Shown: in pieces, positions 1-11,700 of the stretch
Numbering within the stretch: the stretch's first letter is position 1
How the letters are laid out: every line of letters begins with the position of its first letter
Assembly (NCBI GenBank): GCA_000226015.1
Contig: JH153345.1
Coordinates: forward strand, 435,229 to 462,057
Reading direction: 5' to 3'
From: Mnemiopsis leidyi
Lineage: Eukaryota; Ctenophora; Tentaculata; Lobata; Bolinopsidae
Length of the DNA: 26,829 bases
Notes under the pieces: model-generated
The model's input: the letters and a program-made list of their open reading frames with translations, nothing else
Databases searched by the model: none
What the model was told of the DNA's origin: nothing
Made by a program: the position numbers and the translations under genes

Positions 1-131
1 CGCTAACAGCTAAGTTAAGCTCGCACAGGGATATACGTGTTTAGCAAAGCTTCGTCAGGCGTCAGTCGTTGTTGCACTTGCAGTTGCATTGTACAGCAGC
101 GCGCACCCTCCCGTCATTTTATTCTCCGCTT

Positions 132-275
132 CGAATGAGGGTCGGACAAAGTCAGACAATGCTTTGCAGCGCCCGGGAAGTAAGAGTAAGACGGATATCT
201 GCATTTAAAAAATTTTTAATTATATTTATTGTCTTGTGTCTGACTTTTATTTGTCCATGTCCGACCCTCATTCAA
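132..275. repeat. Inverted repeat (imperfect hairpin)
   Basis: GAATGAGGGTCGGACA near 132-148 returns in reverse complement near 260-275 (TGTCCGACCCTCATTC). The neighbouring block GTCAGACA (153-160) pairs with TGTCTGAC (237-244). A related block, GTCTGAC then TGTCCATGTC, occurs at about 26590-26615, so this belongs to the repeat family at both ends of the window. Confidence 0.6.
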
Positions 276-424
276 AGCGCAAGCAAGCGAGATCGAGAAC
301 AGAGGCAGCCACCAAAATTATCACAAAGACGGTAAAAAAGTGAAGCGTTAAATGTTGAACTAGAAGTAGAAGTCCATGGCATTTATATCAATTTTTGATT
401 TAAAACCGGTTTGAATTTATTTGC

Positions 425-545
425 AGTGAATTTGAGGGTGGATTTATCGGGCGCTGCTTGGCTCTCTCCACCCTCTACGTTTCCCTCCTATCGCTGTCGT
501 ACTCGTAGACAATAAGGACTTAGGTACCCAGGCAAGTCTGGCTGA
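425..545 (-). repeat. Dispersed repeat copy (left)
   Basis: Read on the minus strand this holds CTTGCCTGGGTACCTA, then GGAGGGAAACGTAGAG, then GAGAGAGCC and CAGCGCCCG. The same ordered blocks occur on the plus strand at 25971-26035 and 26505-26572. No coding potential is seen. Confidence 0.6.
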
Positions 546-1551
546 GTTTACCTTAACCATTAAAAATAATACAATTACAAAGGAAGACTCCATATTTTGG
601 TTGTAAACTTAAAGTAGATATCTCAGTTTATTAAAAGAAACTATGTGTGATGCCAAGAAGCTGCTTATCTTTCATGTTTCAGTAAGAGTAAGAAATTCCA
701 GAGAAAAATAGAAAGGGACATATCTCTTAGACTGACTCACTCAATACCTAAAGCACTCAAAACATTCCGCCAATATTAAATCACCAGCCAGTGAGGAAAA
801 TGTAAAAATTCCTATTTCAAATCTAATGCTAGATGATTAGATAATGGTAATCGACGTATTTTAGGACGCCCCATAAATCATTCTGTTTTTCGAAGGATGA
901 AATCCGGCCATTATTTCTAAAAAGTCAAATAGAAAAACTGTTCCTACGAGGTCAAGTGCGCTCCAAACCTTAATAACCCGTTTGGGACTGCGTATGGAGA
1001 GCTCCGGGGGACTTCTACCACTTTCAAGATATAGATCACAGTAAAAGTTTAGGAGTGAGAGCTAAAAATACAGGTTTAACGTAACAGGCAAGGTTCTGGC
1101 GAGTGATTCAATAACAGCCAATACATTCGGCAGTCTGAATCTATAAATATTACTATCATTCAAAACACATAACCTTAATATCAATCTACTTGATCCTAAA
1201 GTTCAAGATCATAAACACGCTATAATATTCAATGGCTTAATATTTGTTAAAGTTAGTCAATTTAATTGGGTAACAAACTTGCTAACCCATTATGAACCCT
1301 GATAATAAGAACCAGAACTAGACCTGAAGCTCTGTGGCAATTGAATTAATGTAACTCAATTCAAATAAAATCAATGACAATTCTTATTGCGATAAGGACA
1401 AATCTGCGTTCGTAGATAAATTACAATGTTTATGCCCCATGCCTCTCTTTCAATTTAACTCAACTTTAACTCCTGTTTATTGCATGTCATTAAGATTGCA
1501 TAATTATGATTATGATAATGTGTGTACAAAATAACCATACAATACGGCACT

Positions 1552-1557
1552 TTATTC
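1552..1557 (-). terminator. Candidate poly(A) signal for KDM6A
   Basis: AATAAA on the minus strand (TTTATT on plus), about 770 bases beyond the KDM6A stop codon. It is the first exact signal I see downstream. In AT-rich DNA this can occur by chance. Confidence 0.3.
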
Positions 1558-2326
1558 AAATCGAAAATCGCAACAAGAAATAGTATGCTGTAAAACTTGT
1601 ACTAATTCCAACACAACATATGCTACAATTCTCAGAAATTTACAAACTTTAAGTTTAACTCCATGCCAAGTCTTCGTAAGTTGCTGTATAATATTATGTT
1701 CAAAACTAACACTAAAATACTTTAAAGTTTGATACATATTATAAATATCACCATGACCATCAAAAATGGTGGTCGATTAAGCGGTACAACGAACAAAATA
1801 ACCATACCAAATAGATCAATTAGATAAACTCCTATAGTGACGTCAAAGTAAGTCAGGTTCATACCAAATCGACTTCACGCCGCTGTGACTGTGAATAGGG
1901 CTGGGAAATCGTGATCGATTGAAAATGAATCTAGTTTGCAAAACATTTGCACCAGGGGAAATGTGAAGTTTAAAAATGGTAGGGTCGAAAATATACATTA
2001 AACTCTATCTGGCCAAAAAGGAAAGAATACTCAAAATCATAACAGTTGAATAAAGCCTAATGATTCATTTCTTTTACATGGTTAATCAGAAAATCAAGGA
2101 CCAGATAAAATAAGTATCTTACAATTGAATAACCCAATTACCAAAATGCGGATAAAGATATCTTGATGGGCCACTGTTAGGTTCCTATACACCTGATAGT
2201 CAGATAAATCAATACAATAACATGGTAAACCTAATACTTACAACACTCCTATAACAAATAATACCAAGGCTATATATAATATCGAGGATTAAGATCATAT
2301 AACAGACGTTATGTTTATATCAACAA

Positions 2327-2797
2327 CTAAAGGTATCTTAAGGATGGAGGTAAATTAGAGATATCCACATTGTAATCCTCTAAGGCATTTGCCTCCGGGG
2401 TTCCTTCTGCTACCTTGAACTTTTGTAAGCATGTTTCAAGTTCTTCGGTCTTGTACTGAAATTGTGAATCAGTAAGAGATGTTCATCGTTAGGATATGAT
2501 CCCATAATTGAGATAGAGTAAATAAGTTTATCTTTATCTTACACCCAGGTAGTAGTAGCACACTACGGATTAATCAAACTCAATTAAGAGAAGTAATTAA
2601 AGTAAAGCACACAATTGCACAACCTACCTCCTCCAAGATTACAAATCCCTCTAGAGTCTTACTGGAACTCCTGGCACAGTTCTCACAGTGTACCTTCCTG
2701 TTCTCGACGAAGAGAATGTTGAAAACTTCCACCTCACAAATCTCACAGTAGTGGGTCCAGTCCTCTTTCTCCCGGCCGTGGAACTGGATCTCGATAC
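2327..2797 (-). other. KDM6A: KDM6A C-terminal zinc-binding domain and stop, exons 22 and 23
   Basis: Exon 22 encodes [20 protein letters not shown] followed by HCENCAR. The four zinc ligands are C953, C956, C973 and C976. The loop between the two Cys pairs is about seven residues shorter than in human KDM6A. The final exon continues with [13 protein letters not shown] and ends at TAG (2329-2327). No AATAAA lies close behind the stop; the nearest clear minus-strand AATAAA is at 1557-1552, so the 3' UTR may be about 770 bases. Confidence 0.88.
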
Positions 2798-5700
2798 CTG
2801 GAAGTTTGGGTGTTGGGAGGAGCGATAGAGATGGTATCTTGGGTTTTCTACAACAAGCTTTGTACTTGAATTATTTGAGAAATAGTCAGAGTGCAGGAAT
2901 TTTCGTAAAACCGGCGACACTGAGACTTGAAAGAAAAGATAAACGGGAACATTAACCCTATCTTAGGGTCAGGATAAAGAAATATTTAGTCTTGTACATG
3001 TTATTGTACTCGTTGACATCTGTCACATTGTTTTTCGCAGCAGCCTCAAGCGTTAAAAGTCCATCATTGTAACAGTAGTTTCTTAATTAGGATGTTCCTT
3101 AATCGAAGTTAGGGTCAAATATAGGTATGGATATTAAAAAGTCCATCAATAGAAGCAATTGTGCCAATAATCATGTAGCTTTATAGCGAACGTAGACAAA
3201 GATCCTTAGTAACTGTGCAATTTGGAGGAAGTTCGTAATAGGCAGACTAATTGGGAGCGTTCCTGGCTATTTTCGATGTAACTTTGAGGATTGTTAAAGG
3301 TCAGTAGTCAACATAACGTCAGATCATACCATTGTCCACTTATTTGTTGTTGCATCATGAGTTTGGGAGACTACGATTATCTGCCGAAGGTAAGCGAGGA
3401 ATCTACAAGGTTTGTTCCTCAAAAAACAGGTACAGTCAGTTCGGGAACACCAAAATCGTTGAGGCTCACGATTGACAAAGAAAAGTCTGAAGACCATGAT
3501 ACACTTAACGGGTCGGGCTACATCGACGAGACCGAACAACTGCTTACATCGGATCCACTAAATGGTCTGGTTTCAGATACCATAGTATCAGCACTAAAGA
3601 AAACTCCCTCGCACGACTGGGACGCTCTTAAAAGTCCAAAAAACCTGACTCTGAGTTCTACCCTATCTCGGAGTCCAGGACACAGCACCTATGTGAGGAC
3701 GCCCCAACCGGGTAGCGGGACTAAGCCGGATAGTTTTCTAAAACCAGCGGATAAAACCAATTTTCTACGTGACCAGTTCGTGAGTGCCGCCCTGAGATCA
3801 GCCCAGAATGTACCTGAAGAAAGATTGCGAAGGGAGAAAGATTTAAAGGAACTAAAGAGAAACATTGGTGCAGTGGTGCCTCTTAAGGGGTTTGAATCAG
3901 ATGAAACCAGTATAGGATGCTTTGGAAAAACTTTGGTCTTTCTGTGCTACACTCTTATCATCTGCTTCTTTCCTATCGCCATAATCTTCTGTCTAAGAGT
4001 AAGTGAAGCTGCTTTTCATATCTTAAGTACAATGCTTATGCTTCTTTTGAAATCACAACTTTTTTAGCATATGTGTCTACAGGACTAAAGTTTGAACTCC
4101 AATAGTATCTTGCATGATTGATCAAAATACAAGAAAAACCTTACACCTATAACAAGTAACAACATTTCAGGTAATTCAAGAGTATGAACGAGCAGTGATC
4201 TTCAGACTAGGCCGAATAACCAAGGGAGGAGCCTGGGGTCCAGGTCTCTGTTTTCATCTCCCTTGTTTGGACCAGATAACAGTAGTAGATATGAGAACTT
4301 TGTCGTTCGCGGTTCCACCCCAAGAGGCCCTAACACGTGATTCAGTCACCGTGTCTGTGGATGCAGCGGTATACTTTCGGATAAGCTCGCCCATAGCGAG
4401 TGTGTGCAATGTGGAGGATGTCGAGCAAAGCAGCAGGTTGCTCGCGCAGACTACTCTGCGCAACATTATCGGTACAAGATCCCTCAATGAGTTGCTGGTA
4501 GAGCGGGAGGAGATATCGAACAACATGCAGCAGTGTCTAGATACAGCTACAGAACCGTGGGGTGTGGTTGTGGAGAGGGTTGAGATTAAGGATGTGCGAT
4601 TACCAACGACGATGCAGCGTGCCATGGCAGCTGAGGCGGAAGCTTATAGAGAGGCGCGAGCAAAGGAAATCGCAGCTGATGGAGAGAAGAATGCAGCTGG
4701 AGCACTAAAGGAAGCGGCCGATAAAATGATGCAATCGCCGTGCTCCATACAGTTGAGATATCTACAAACGCTAAACAACATAGCCACTGGCAGTGGTCAC
4801 AGTTCAACTATTCTGTTTCCCATACCTATGGAACTGTTGAATCTCAAACAGCAGGACTTTCAAAGTCAGCCGATTTATCAAAACATTAAGCAGTGAAGGA
4901 ATGGGTGACAAAATCTGACGAACCGATCAATCTGAATTATCGAAGTAGAGATAAACCTTCTTTTTGAAGCTTTTCCTTGATGGTTTTGCAAGTATTAAGA
5001 GTGCCCTCAAGACAGTGTCTGATTTGTGCGACTAGCTGACTGTCGTAAATCTTTGCGTATCTGAGAAGAATTATTGCGATTAAGATTTGGGACATTCAAG
5101 ACTTTCAAGATTAAAAGTTTGTACTGTAATCAACGGATCGCTAAGTTATCTGACATTTACCGCGTCCGAGTAATATGACATGCAGAAATAGCCAATTGAG
5201 AGGGAATTTTAGACAACTTAGAATATCATGATTGGCTTCTGCAAAATGTGCATTACATACCTGGCTAGGTTCCAGCTAAGGTGGTTCATAGGGACTATGC
5301 TCTTTACTGCTTTTAGCTTGTTCCACTCGTATCTCTCGTAGGCTTTCACATACTGCGCGTGAGTCATTGGCCCTGGTGCAATTTAACTTTATGATGGCCG
5401 TGAGATTGATAAGGTCTTTTCTGGATTAGACAGTCGAACTTGTTTAAGTTGTTGCTAAAATTTCCTAACGAAAATGAAGAGAACTTATAGACAACCGATG
5501 GTAGTACTTCAAATCGACTATTATCTATTATTTCCGACGATTTATAATTTAAGTTTTATCATTCAAAACATTCTCACCAGTGTTCCATGCAATATTGTTA
5601 CACCACCCTTTAGCTTGAACCCAGTGTATAGCTCCAGCATTGATCCAGACAAGGTCTTCTGGGCGTTGGAAGAAGCGGTAAAACGGAATATTCTCTTTGT

Positions 5701-8700
5701 GCAGATCTTCAATAAGGGGCCACCACGATCCTGTAATAGAAGTTTATATATTAGAATATGGAAAATAAACAGTTCATAGAAAAGGACTATAGGTGCAAGG
5801 GTAAAACTTGTTATAACGAAATCCTGATAGTAGATAGGTAATCTAACTATTGAGATAAAGCTTCCTTTAAACCAGCGTCACAGTATCACACTAATCATAA
5901 TATATTCTCATTCGTAAAGTAAACGGTAAAGTGACGAGCTAGACTCAGACACGACGATTTTATTGATTAACTGACATCATCACAGATTTGATACCAGTGT
6001 AGTGTTTCACAGTTTTCACTGCCCGCAGCTGCCAAGTATGATCGATGTATGCACTATGCAGTTGACTGCCTACTTCAATCTTGACTTCGCTTCACTCGTT
6101 TTCGCTGTTAAATCTGCAGTCTGCACGTTGCTTCTGGATGCAATATCTTCGTTTGCGCGCGGCAAAATTAACCAAACACGCGCGGAAATAGTTTTGGCGC
6201 GAAAAAGTCTTACCAAATATGAGACATTGCGCGTTACAACTTCGACATCAATTTTCCAAGTACGGTTTCAGCAAGGTAAGCACGTTTCAACCCCACCTTT
6301 TAGCAAGTTTCATTCAACTCGCCCTATATCAATCCGATTCCTTTGAAAAACAATTATCTTCGACAAATGGTTTACCCTGTTTGGTAGAAGCCAAAAATCT
6401 GCGTCCGAGTTATGAAACAATCGTATCTCTGAACATCTTATGCATCTGGTATACAAATATTGCAATTATATAACATTCACTTGAAGTTGCTAACGTTTTT
6501 TGACGTTTCGCCAAACTTTATTGATCCGAGGTTCACATTAAGTCTTAAGAGAGAAATATCTTGATATTCTAATCTTTCCATTCCGTTATTTATCGACGAT
6601 TTAAGGCTCAGGCCTCAGCTCAACCATGTCGAGCATAAATCACGAGTTTCACAGAAAATTAATCAAGGTAACTGCTTACCTTGCAAAATCAACACCAGGC
6701 CTACAATTACAATTCTTTATTGAATACTTTAGGCTCCCAACAAGGACAAATCAATAAACTAGCCAAAACTAAAGATAAAACCCCATACCAGTAAGTAATA
6801 TAATACCAGTAAGATAGTTTAAACTAGCCAAAACTAAAGATAAAACCCTATACCAGTAAGTAATATAATACCAGTAAGGTAGTTTAAACTAGCCAAAACT
6901 AAAGATAAAACCCTATACCAGTAAGTAATATAATACTAGTTAGATAGTTTAAACTAGCCAAAACTAAAGATAAAACCCTATATCAGTAAGTAATATAATA
7001 CTAGTAAGATAGTTTAAACTAGCCAAACTAAAGATAAAACCCCATACCAGTAAGATAATTGATCTTGTTCCGCTCGCAGATCTCATGGAAGACGCCCCAA
7101 TACTCCTGGGGTACCACGAACCACTCACAGTCCCCCGGTCCGATGTTCAGGTTGAGAGCGGACATGTTGTTGTTTTCCTGGTGCCCGGGAGTCCGCGATC
7201 CAGGGACCTGACGGGGAAAAGTATTTCAGGTATTTGACTTGTAATATAAAACTGCCAGGGTCGATATGTATTCAATGGGCCGTGTAAAACCAGACTTTTC
7301 CGTTCTACGGGAATCCTGATAATTTGCCGAGGAATTTCAGCGTGCATAGCAAACTACAGGTTTGATCGAATTTTAATAACGTTAGGAATGCGAGACGCGA
7401 GTGCCCAACACTGATAAACCCCCCATTAAGAAGATTCCACCCACACACACACGTACGCTAGACTTACGTAATCTTACCTTCATATAAAGCTGAATGGTAT
7501 TCATTCCAAGGATTTTATGTCCCATGTAGCTGAGCATATTGGACGTGCTTTTAACCCTGCAGAACGGTGGCAACTTTTCCAGCTCCGCTATCTGAAACGG
7601 CGGAATCTTAGCAATTTCTGCCAACATATCCAAACGTATACATTAGATCATGGACAAGATTAGATTAGCTTTACGTGTTATCGGAGTTACTAAATTTTAA
7701 GTTTAAAGACACGGCACTACAAAGGAGAAAACTTCTTAATCTAGCTTATTAAACTTACACAAATACGAGACAAATAGTTTGTGTCAACAATTACAGAGCC
7801 GTAACTAATGAGTTACAGTGTGACGACCAATACTATGTAACATGTAATACGCTAGGGAGAAGGTGTAAAGCGAGCAACAAAATTTTTAGGGAGCGAAGGG
7901 TCGCAAATGTTCAAACTCTTATTTTTTGTTTCTCGATATTATTTCTGCCTAATTTCTTTAGCTTTCAGTGATAATACATTTATTTATTTATAATGGTCAA
8001 GAGGACCATTTTCGCATATAAGTGCTAGAGCAATAGACCAACAACTAAAGTAGGTCAAATAAAACTCATGAATTATGCAATCAAAGGTTTCCGTATTGAG
8101 AATGCAAACGCTTCTCTCCAAAAATACCGTTCTCAGTAGAATGTTTGATAATTTACCTGGGGTCCCCACTTTTTCTTATCAGACAGATCTACGTTAGTGC
8201 CGAACTGTATCATCTTGAAGTTTGTAAAACGTTTAGGACCTCGTCTTTTGACACTAGCTAGATCTTCGTGCTGTAACAGGAGGGCTTTCAACGTTTACAC
8301 GCGATAAATCATAAAGTTGACTCGTTGTTAGCAAATTGCAGATACTGGTCGATATCTTATCAACAAATATACAATTCACGCCACGGCGTTAACTGTAAAC
8401 TTGCATTAAAACTAGCACTACGACTAGCTCTAAAAAAGGACTAAATCATCAATTTAAACTTGGGTTGGATCAATACTTGCACTAAAACTTGATCTAAAAA
8501 CTGGACTCAAACCTAGACTAGAACTTCCACAAGTTAAGCAAACATCATAAATGGACCTCATTTAAAAAAAGACCTCATTTAAATCATAAACTACACTTTG
8601 ACTTTTACAAACCTTGTCATTTCCAGATCTGTCTTGTTCCTCCTGAAGGAACTCTCTAAAAGTGCTGGCCTGGTATTGTGCGTACTTGGCGATAGTAGAG

Positions 8701-11700
8701 TGAGACCGCGTACTCTCACATAACCACTGCTTCTTTCTTCCCTGTCCATTCTGGGTTTGGGAAGATTTTAATGAGGTGTAAGGATCGTATATCTGTACTG
8801 TGTATCAGATATAATTCAACCAGAGTTCTAAAAAATACAATAAGCAATGGGTACAAAAGTTAGTGTAAACATATCGAATCAAGTGTAGCGTTTAAAATTT
8901 GTGTAAGATAAAATCAGGAAACAACTACTACCTCTAGGAAACTGAAACTGAACCCTGCCCGACACATTTGCTGAGCCCAGTCACTGACCCCCCTCCACAC
9001 ACACTGACTCATCCCACACACTCACCTGAACGTCCCAATTCTCGTCGGGAGACTGCTGCCACTGGGTCCTGACTTCAACAGGGTGATCAGGGTTACTGTT
9101 CAGTAAAGTACGGGTGTTGAACAACGTCAAGTCCAAGCCCAGGACTTTACAAAGTCCCTTGATAACGATGACAGGTTGTTGCGACTCTACACACAGGTCT
9201 CGGAGTGTTTTGGAGAAGGCGTCCTCGCGGGTAGGAACCTGAACATGACGAATATTAGCTGTGTAGAAACAACTGTGTATAAATAACTGTGTATAGATAG
9301 CTGTGTATATAGCTGTGTATATATAAATAACACTTGTGAGAGGTTTAATGTTCGTTTTAAACGATATTAAACTGTCGGTTCAGATCTGATCAATTCAAAT
9401 GTACCAAACGTAGGTCGAGACTCGAGTATAAGTAAATTTTAGCGTGGGAATTCTCCAATCTTTGAGAGATATAAAAGTTAATGCGACATGCTATGACGTA
9501 GACTTCTTCAGTAACTGGCGTGCAGATATTTCTTGTTATCTCTCCCACAGACTAAATTATCACAGTGAGTTCACAGATAAGCAGTCAGTAGGAGGAGCTG
9601 CAGTCCCGCAACAATTCAACTTTCAAGATTTAAACTTACTCTGATGGAAGGAGTTTTTACTTACTCTGATGGAAGGAGTTTCTACTTACTCTGATGGAAG
9701 GAGTTTCTACTTACTCTGATGGAAGGTGTTTCTACTTACTCTGATGGAAGGAGTTTCTACTTACTCTGATGGAAGGAGTGGTGGGGTTGAGTGTGGCTGG
9801 GGGAGGAGGTCGGGGAGGAGGTGAGGGAGGAGCGTTGTACACCGGCTTACTCTCACTCGCTTCAGAGGGAATCTTTGCTGCCCAGTGCGTGGGAACTGTG
9901 AAATTGAGGGGGTGTCTGTGAGATAACTTTCTATTTTTAGAAACACAAAAACATCGTAATTGAATTATTTGAGCTGGCATAAACATTGAACAGCAAATGA
10001 CTTGTATTTTACTGGTTTAATACAATTAGGTGTTGGTTCATTTTTGGAGAAATGAAGAAAAATGACGACATGGGGTCTATTACCTTCAGCTTTTTGGTCC
10101 GGTTTTTTGTCGGAGGAGTTTCCGTCACTAGTATCCATCTTCTCCTCTTTTTGGAGCGATGATTTGTTCTGTGAACAAAGTTGATACATCATAAGTTACA
10201 TCAAAGGTTACAAATTCGACTTGAAGATCGATACCGTAATGAACGATGATGTAAAAATTACGACTGCAACAGAGTTAAGAGGTATGTCCAAGCAAGTGTA
10301 AAAATGCTTACATATAATTCGTAATAGATTACGGGATTATAACTTGTGTCAATATTTGTATTACAACCACGCTATAGACTGCCAGAGGGTACATTGTACG
10401 ATCTTAATTGTACTTAATTACTATGATTTATTAATTACTTAAGTTATTAATTACTATGATTCATGGTTTTAATTATTGATTACACATTAAGATACTAAAT
10501 TGCTACGCACACATGGCCTATCAACACAGGCGTATGCGTTTGATATGAGAAAAAATATGTGCAAGATGTGAGCAGAATATGTGCAAGATATGTGTAAATT
10601 TTACACTGTCATATATGTGTATAATACGTGCAATATATACAGGACTGTCAAGACTCACATCAGTCTTGATCTCCTTCTTGCTCGTTAACTGAGCCGGTAT
10701 AGGTAATCTCCACGCTTCTTGTATTTGCGGTAAACTGCTGTGTTGCGCTGCTCCCTGGCTAGACTTGCTGTTCAGCTGTCTGGAGATAGCTTTTATCCGG
10801 GCCTGGGAGGGTGGAATAAGGGATATTTGGGAGATGTCTTAACAAATAGTAAACATTGAGGTATTAAGGGTTTGTCTACCAACCCCTTACAAATAAATGT
10901 ATAAGTATTATACATAATTTACAGAGATACTTAATAGGACGATACATAACACTTTAAATCTACTTATGTATAGATTCGCAAATAAGCTGGAAACTTTTTA
11001 ACTGCAAAAAAGGAAATTTACGCACTCAAATATTTCTTGCAATGAACAAACAAAAACAAAGATCTACTCAGGGAAGCCTAACAGTACAGAGCGATTTGTT
11101 ATCAATCCAACCTGCAGTTTAGCGATAGGATCGTAGTAGCCCTCCCCGTCCAAGTTCCTGCTTAACTCCACCGCTTTCTTGTAACAAACCATAGCGTCGG
11201 CAGGTTGCAGGTTCTGTTCGTAGAGTATACCTGGGGGTCACGTGATAAAGTCACGTGATGTAGGTCACTAAAAGTGACAAAAGACATGTTTAGTATACCT
11301 AGAGCTAAGAGCCTAGAGGTGACACAAGACAAGTTTAAGTGTACCAAGAAGTGACATAACACATGTTAAACAAGTAGTTCGGAACTAAAGTGTCAGGTGT
11401 TATATATCATCTCTAGTCTCTACGCCCTCACGTCATCATTCATCCCGGCTAACTACCTGCACCTCTCATCTACTACCTGACACAGTGTTACCTGCACCTC
11501 TCATCTACTACCTGACACAGTGTTACCTGCACCTCTCATCTACTACCTGACACAGTGTTACCTCTCATCTACTACTTGACACAGTGTTACCTGCACCTCT
11601 CATCTACTACTTGACACAGTGTTACCTCTCATCTACTACTTGACACAGTGTTACCTGCACCTCTCATCTACTACCTGACACAGTGTTACCTCTCATATAC

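Larger units (their letters stand above)
1..2326. other. Non-coding 3' flank of KDM6A
   Basis: Positions 1-550 carry fragments of the dispersed repeat described separately. From about 550 to 2326 the DNA is AT-rich with frequent stops in all frames, and I see no exon-like conserved peptide. Part of it is probably the KDM6A 3' UTR. Confidence 0.6.
5261..8270 (-). other. KDM6A: KDM6A JmjC catalytic domain, exons 16 to 20
   Basis: The JmjC core covers roughly residues 717-880. The iron-binding triad is H768 and E770 in the motif [10 protein letters not shown] (exon 18) and H848 in [10 protein letters not shown] (exon 19). The spacing from Glu to the second His is 78 residues, the same as I recall for human KDM6A (E1148 to H1226). 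Lys759 and Thr765, which match 2-oxoglutarate-binding residues in KDM6 enzymes, are present, as is Asn778. The residue two before Asn778 is Ala776, where vertebrate KDM6A and KDM6B have Ser. The enzyme is predicted to be active. Confidence 0.92.

Noticed and set aside
69-335. 88-codon plus-strand frame
   Set aside because: It spans an inverted repeat, has no recognisable domain and no splice context.
3291-3356. Upstream TTG start for stomatin
   Set aside because: Animal genes start at ATG; the first ATG at 3357 has a good context.
5474-5779. 101-codon plus-strand frame
   Set aside because: Antisense shadow of KDM6A exon 19, which has clear JmjC homology on the minus strand.
6002-6473. Plus-strand frames of 114 and 84 codons in KDM6A intron 18
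   Set aside because: No homology; a CAAG|GTAAGC donor-like site near 6274 is not matched by any convincing downstream exon.
6626-6667. Possible plus-strand first exon, ATG with 14 codons ending in AAG|GTAACT
   Set aside because: No following exon in phase could be found and the peptide is too short to recognise.
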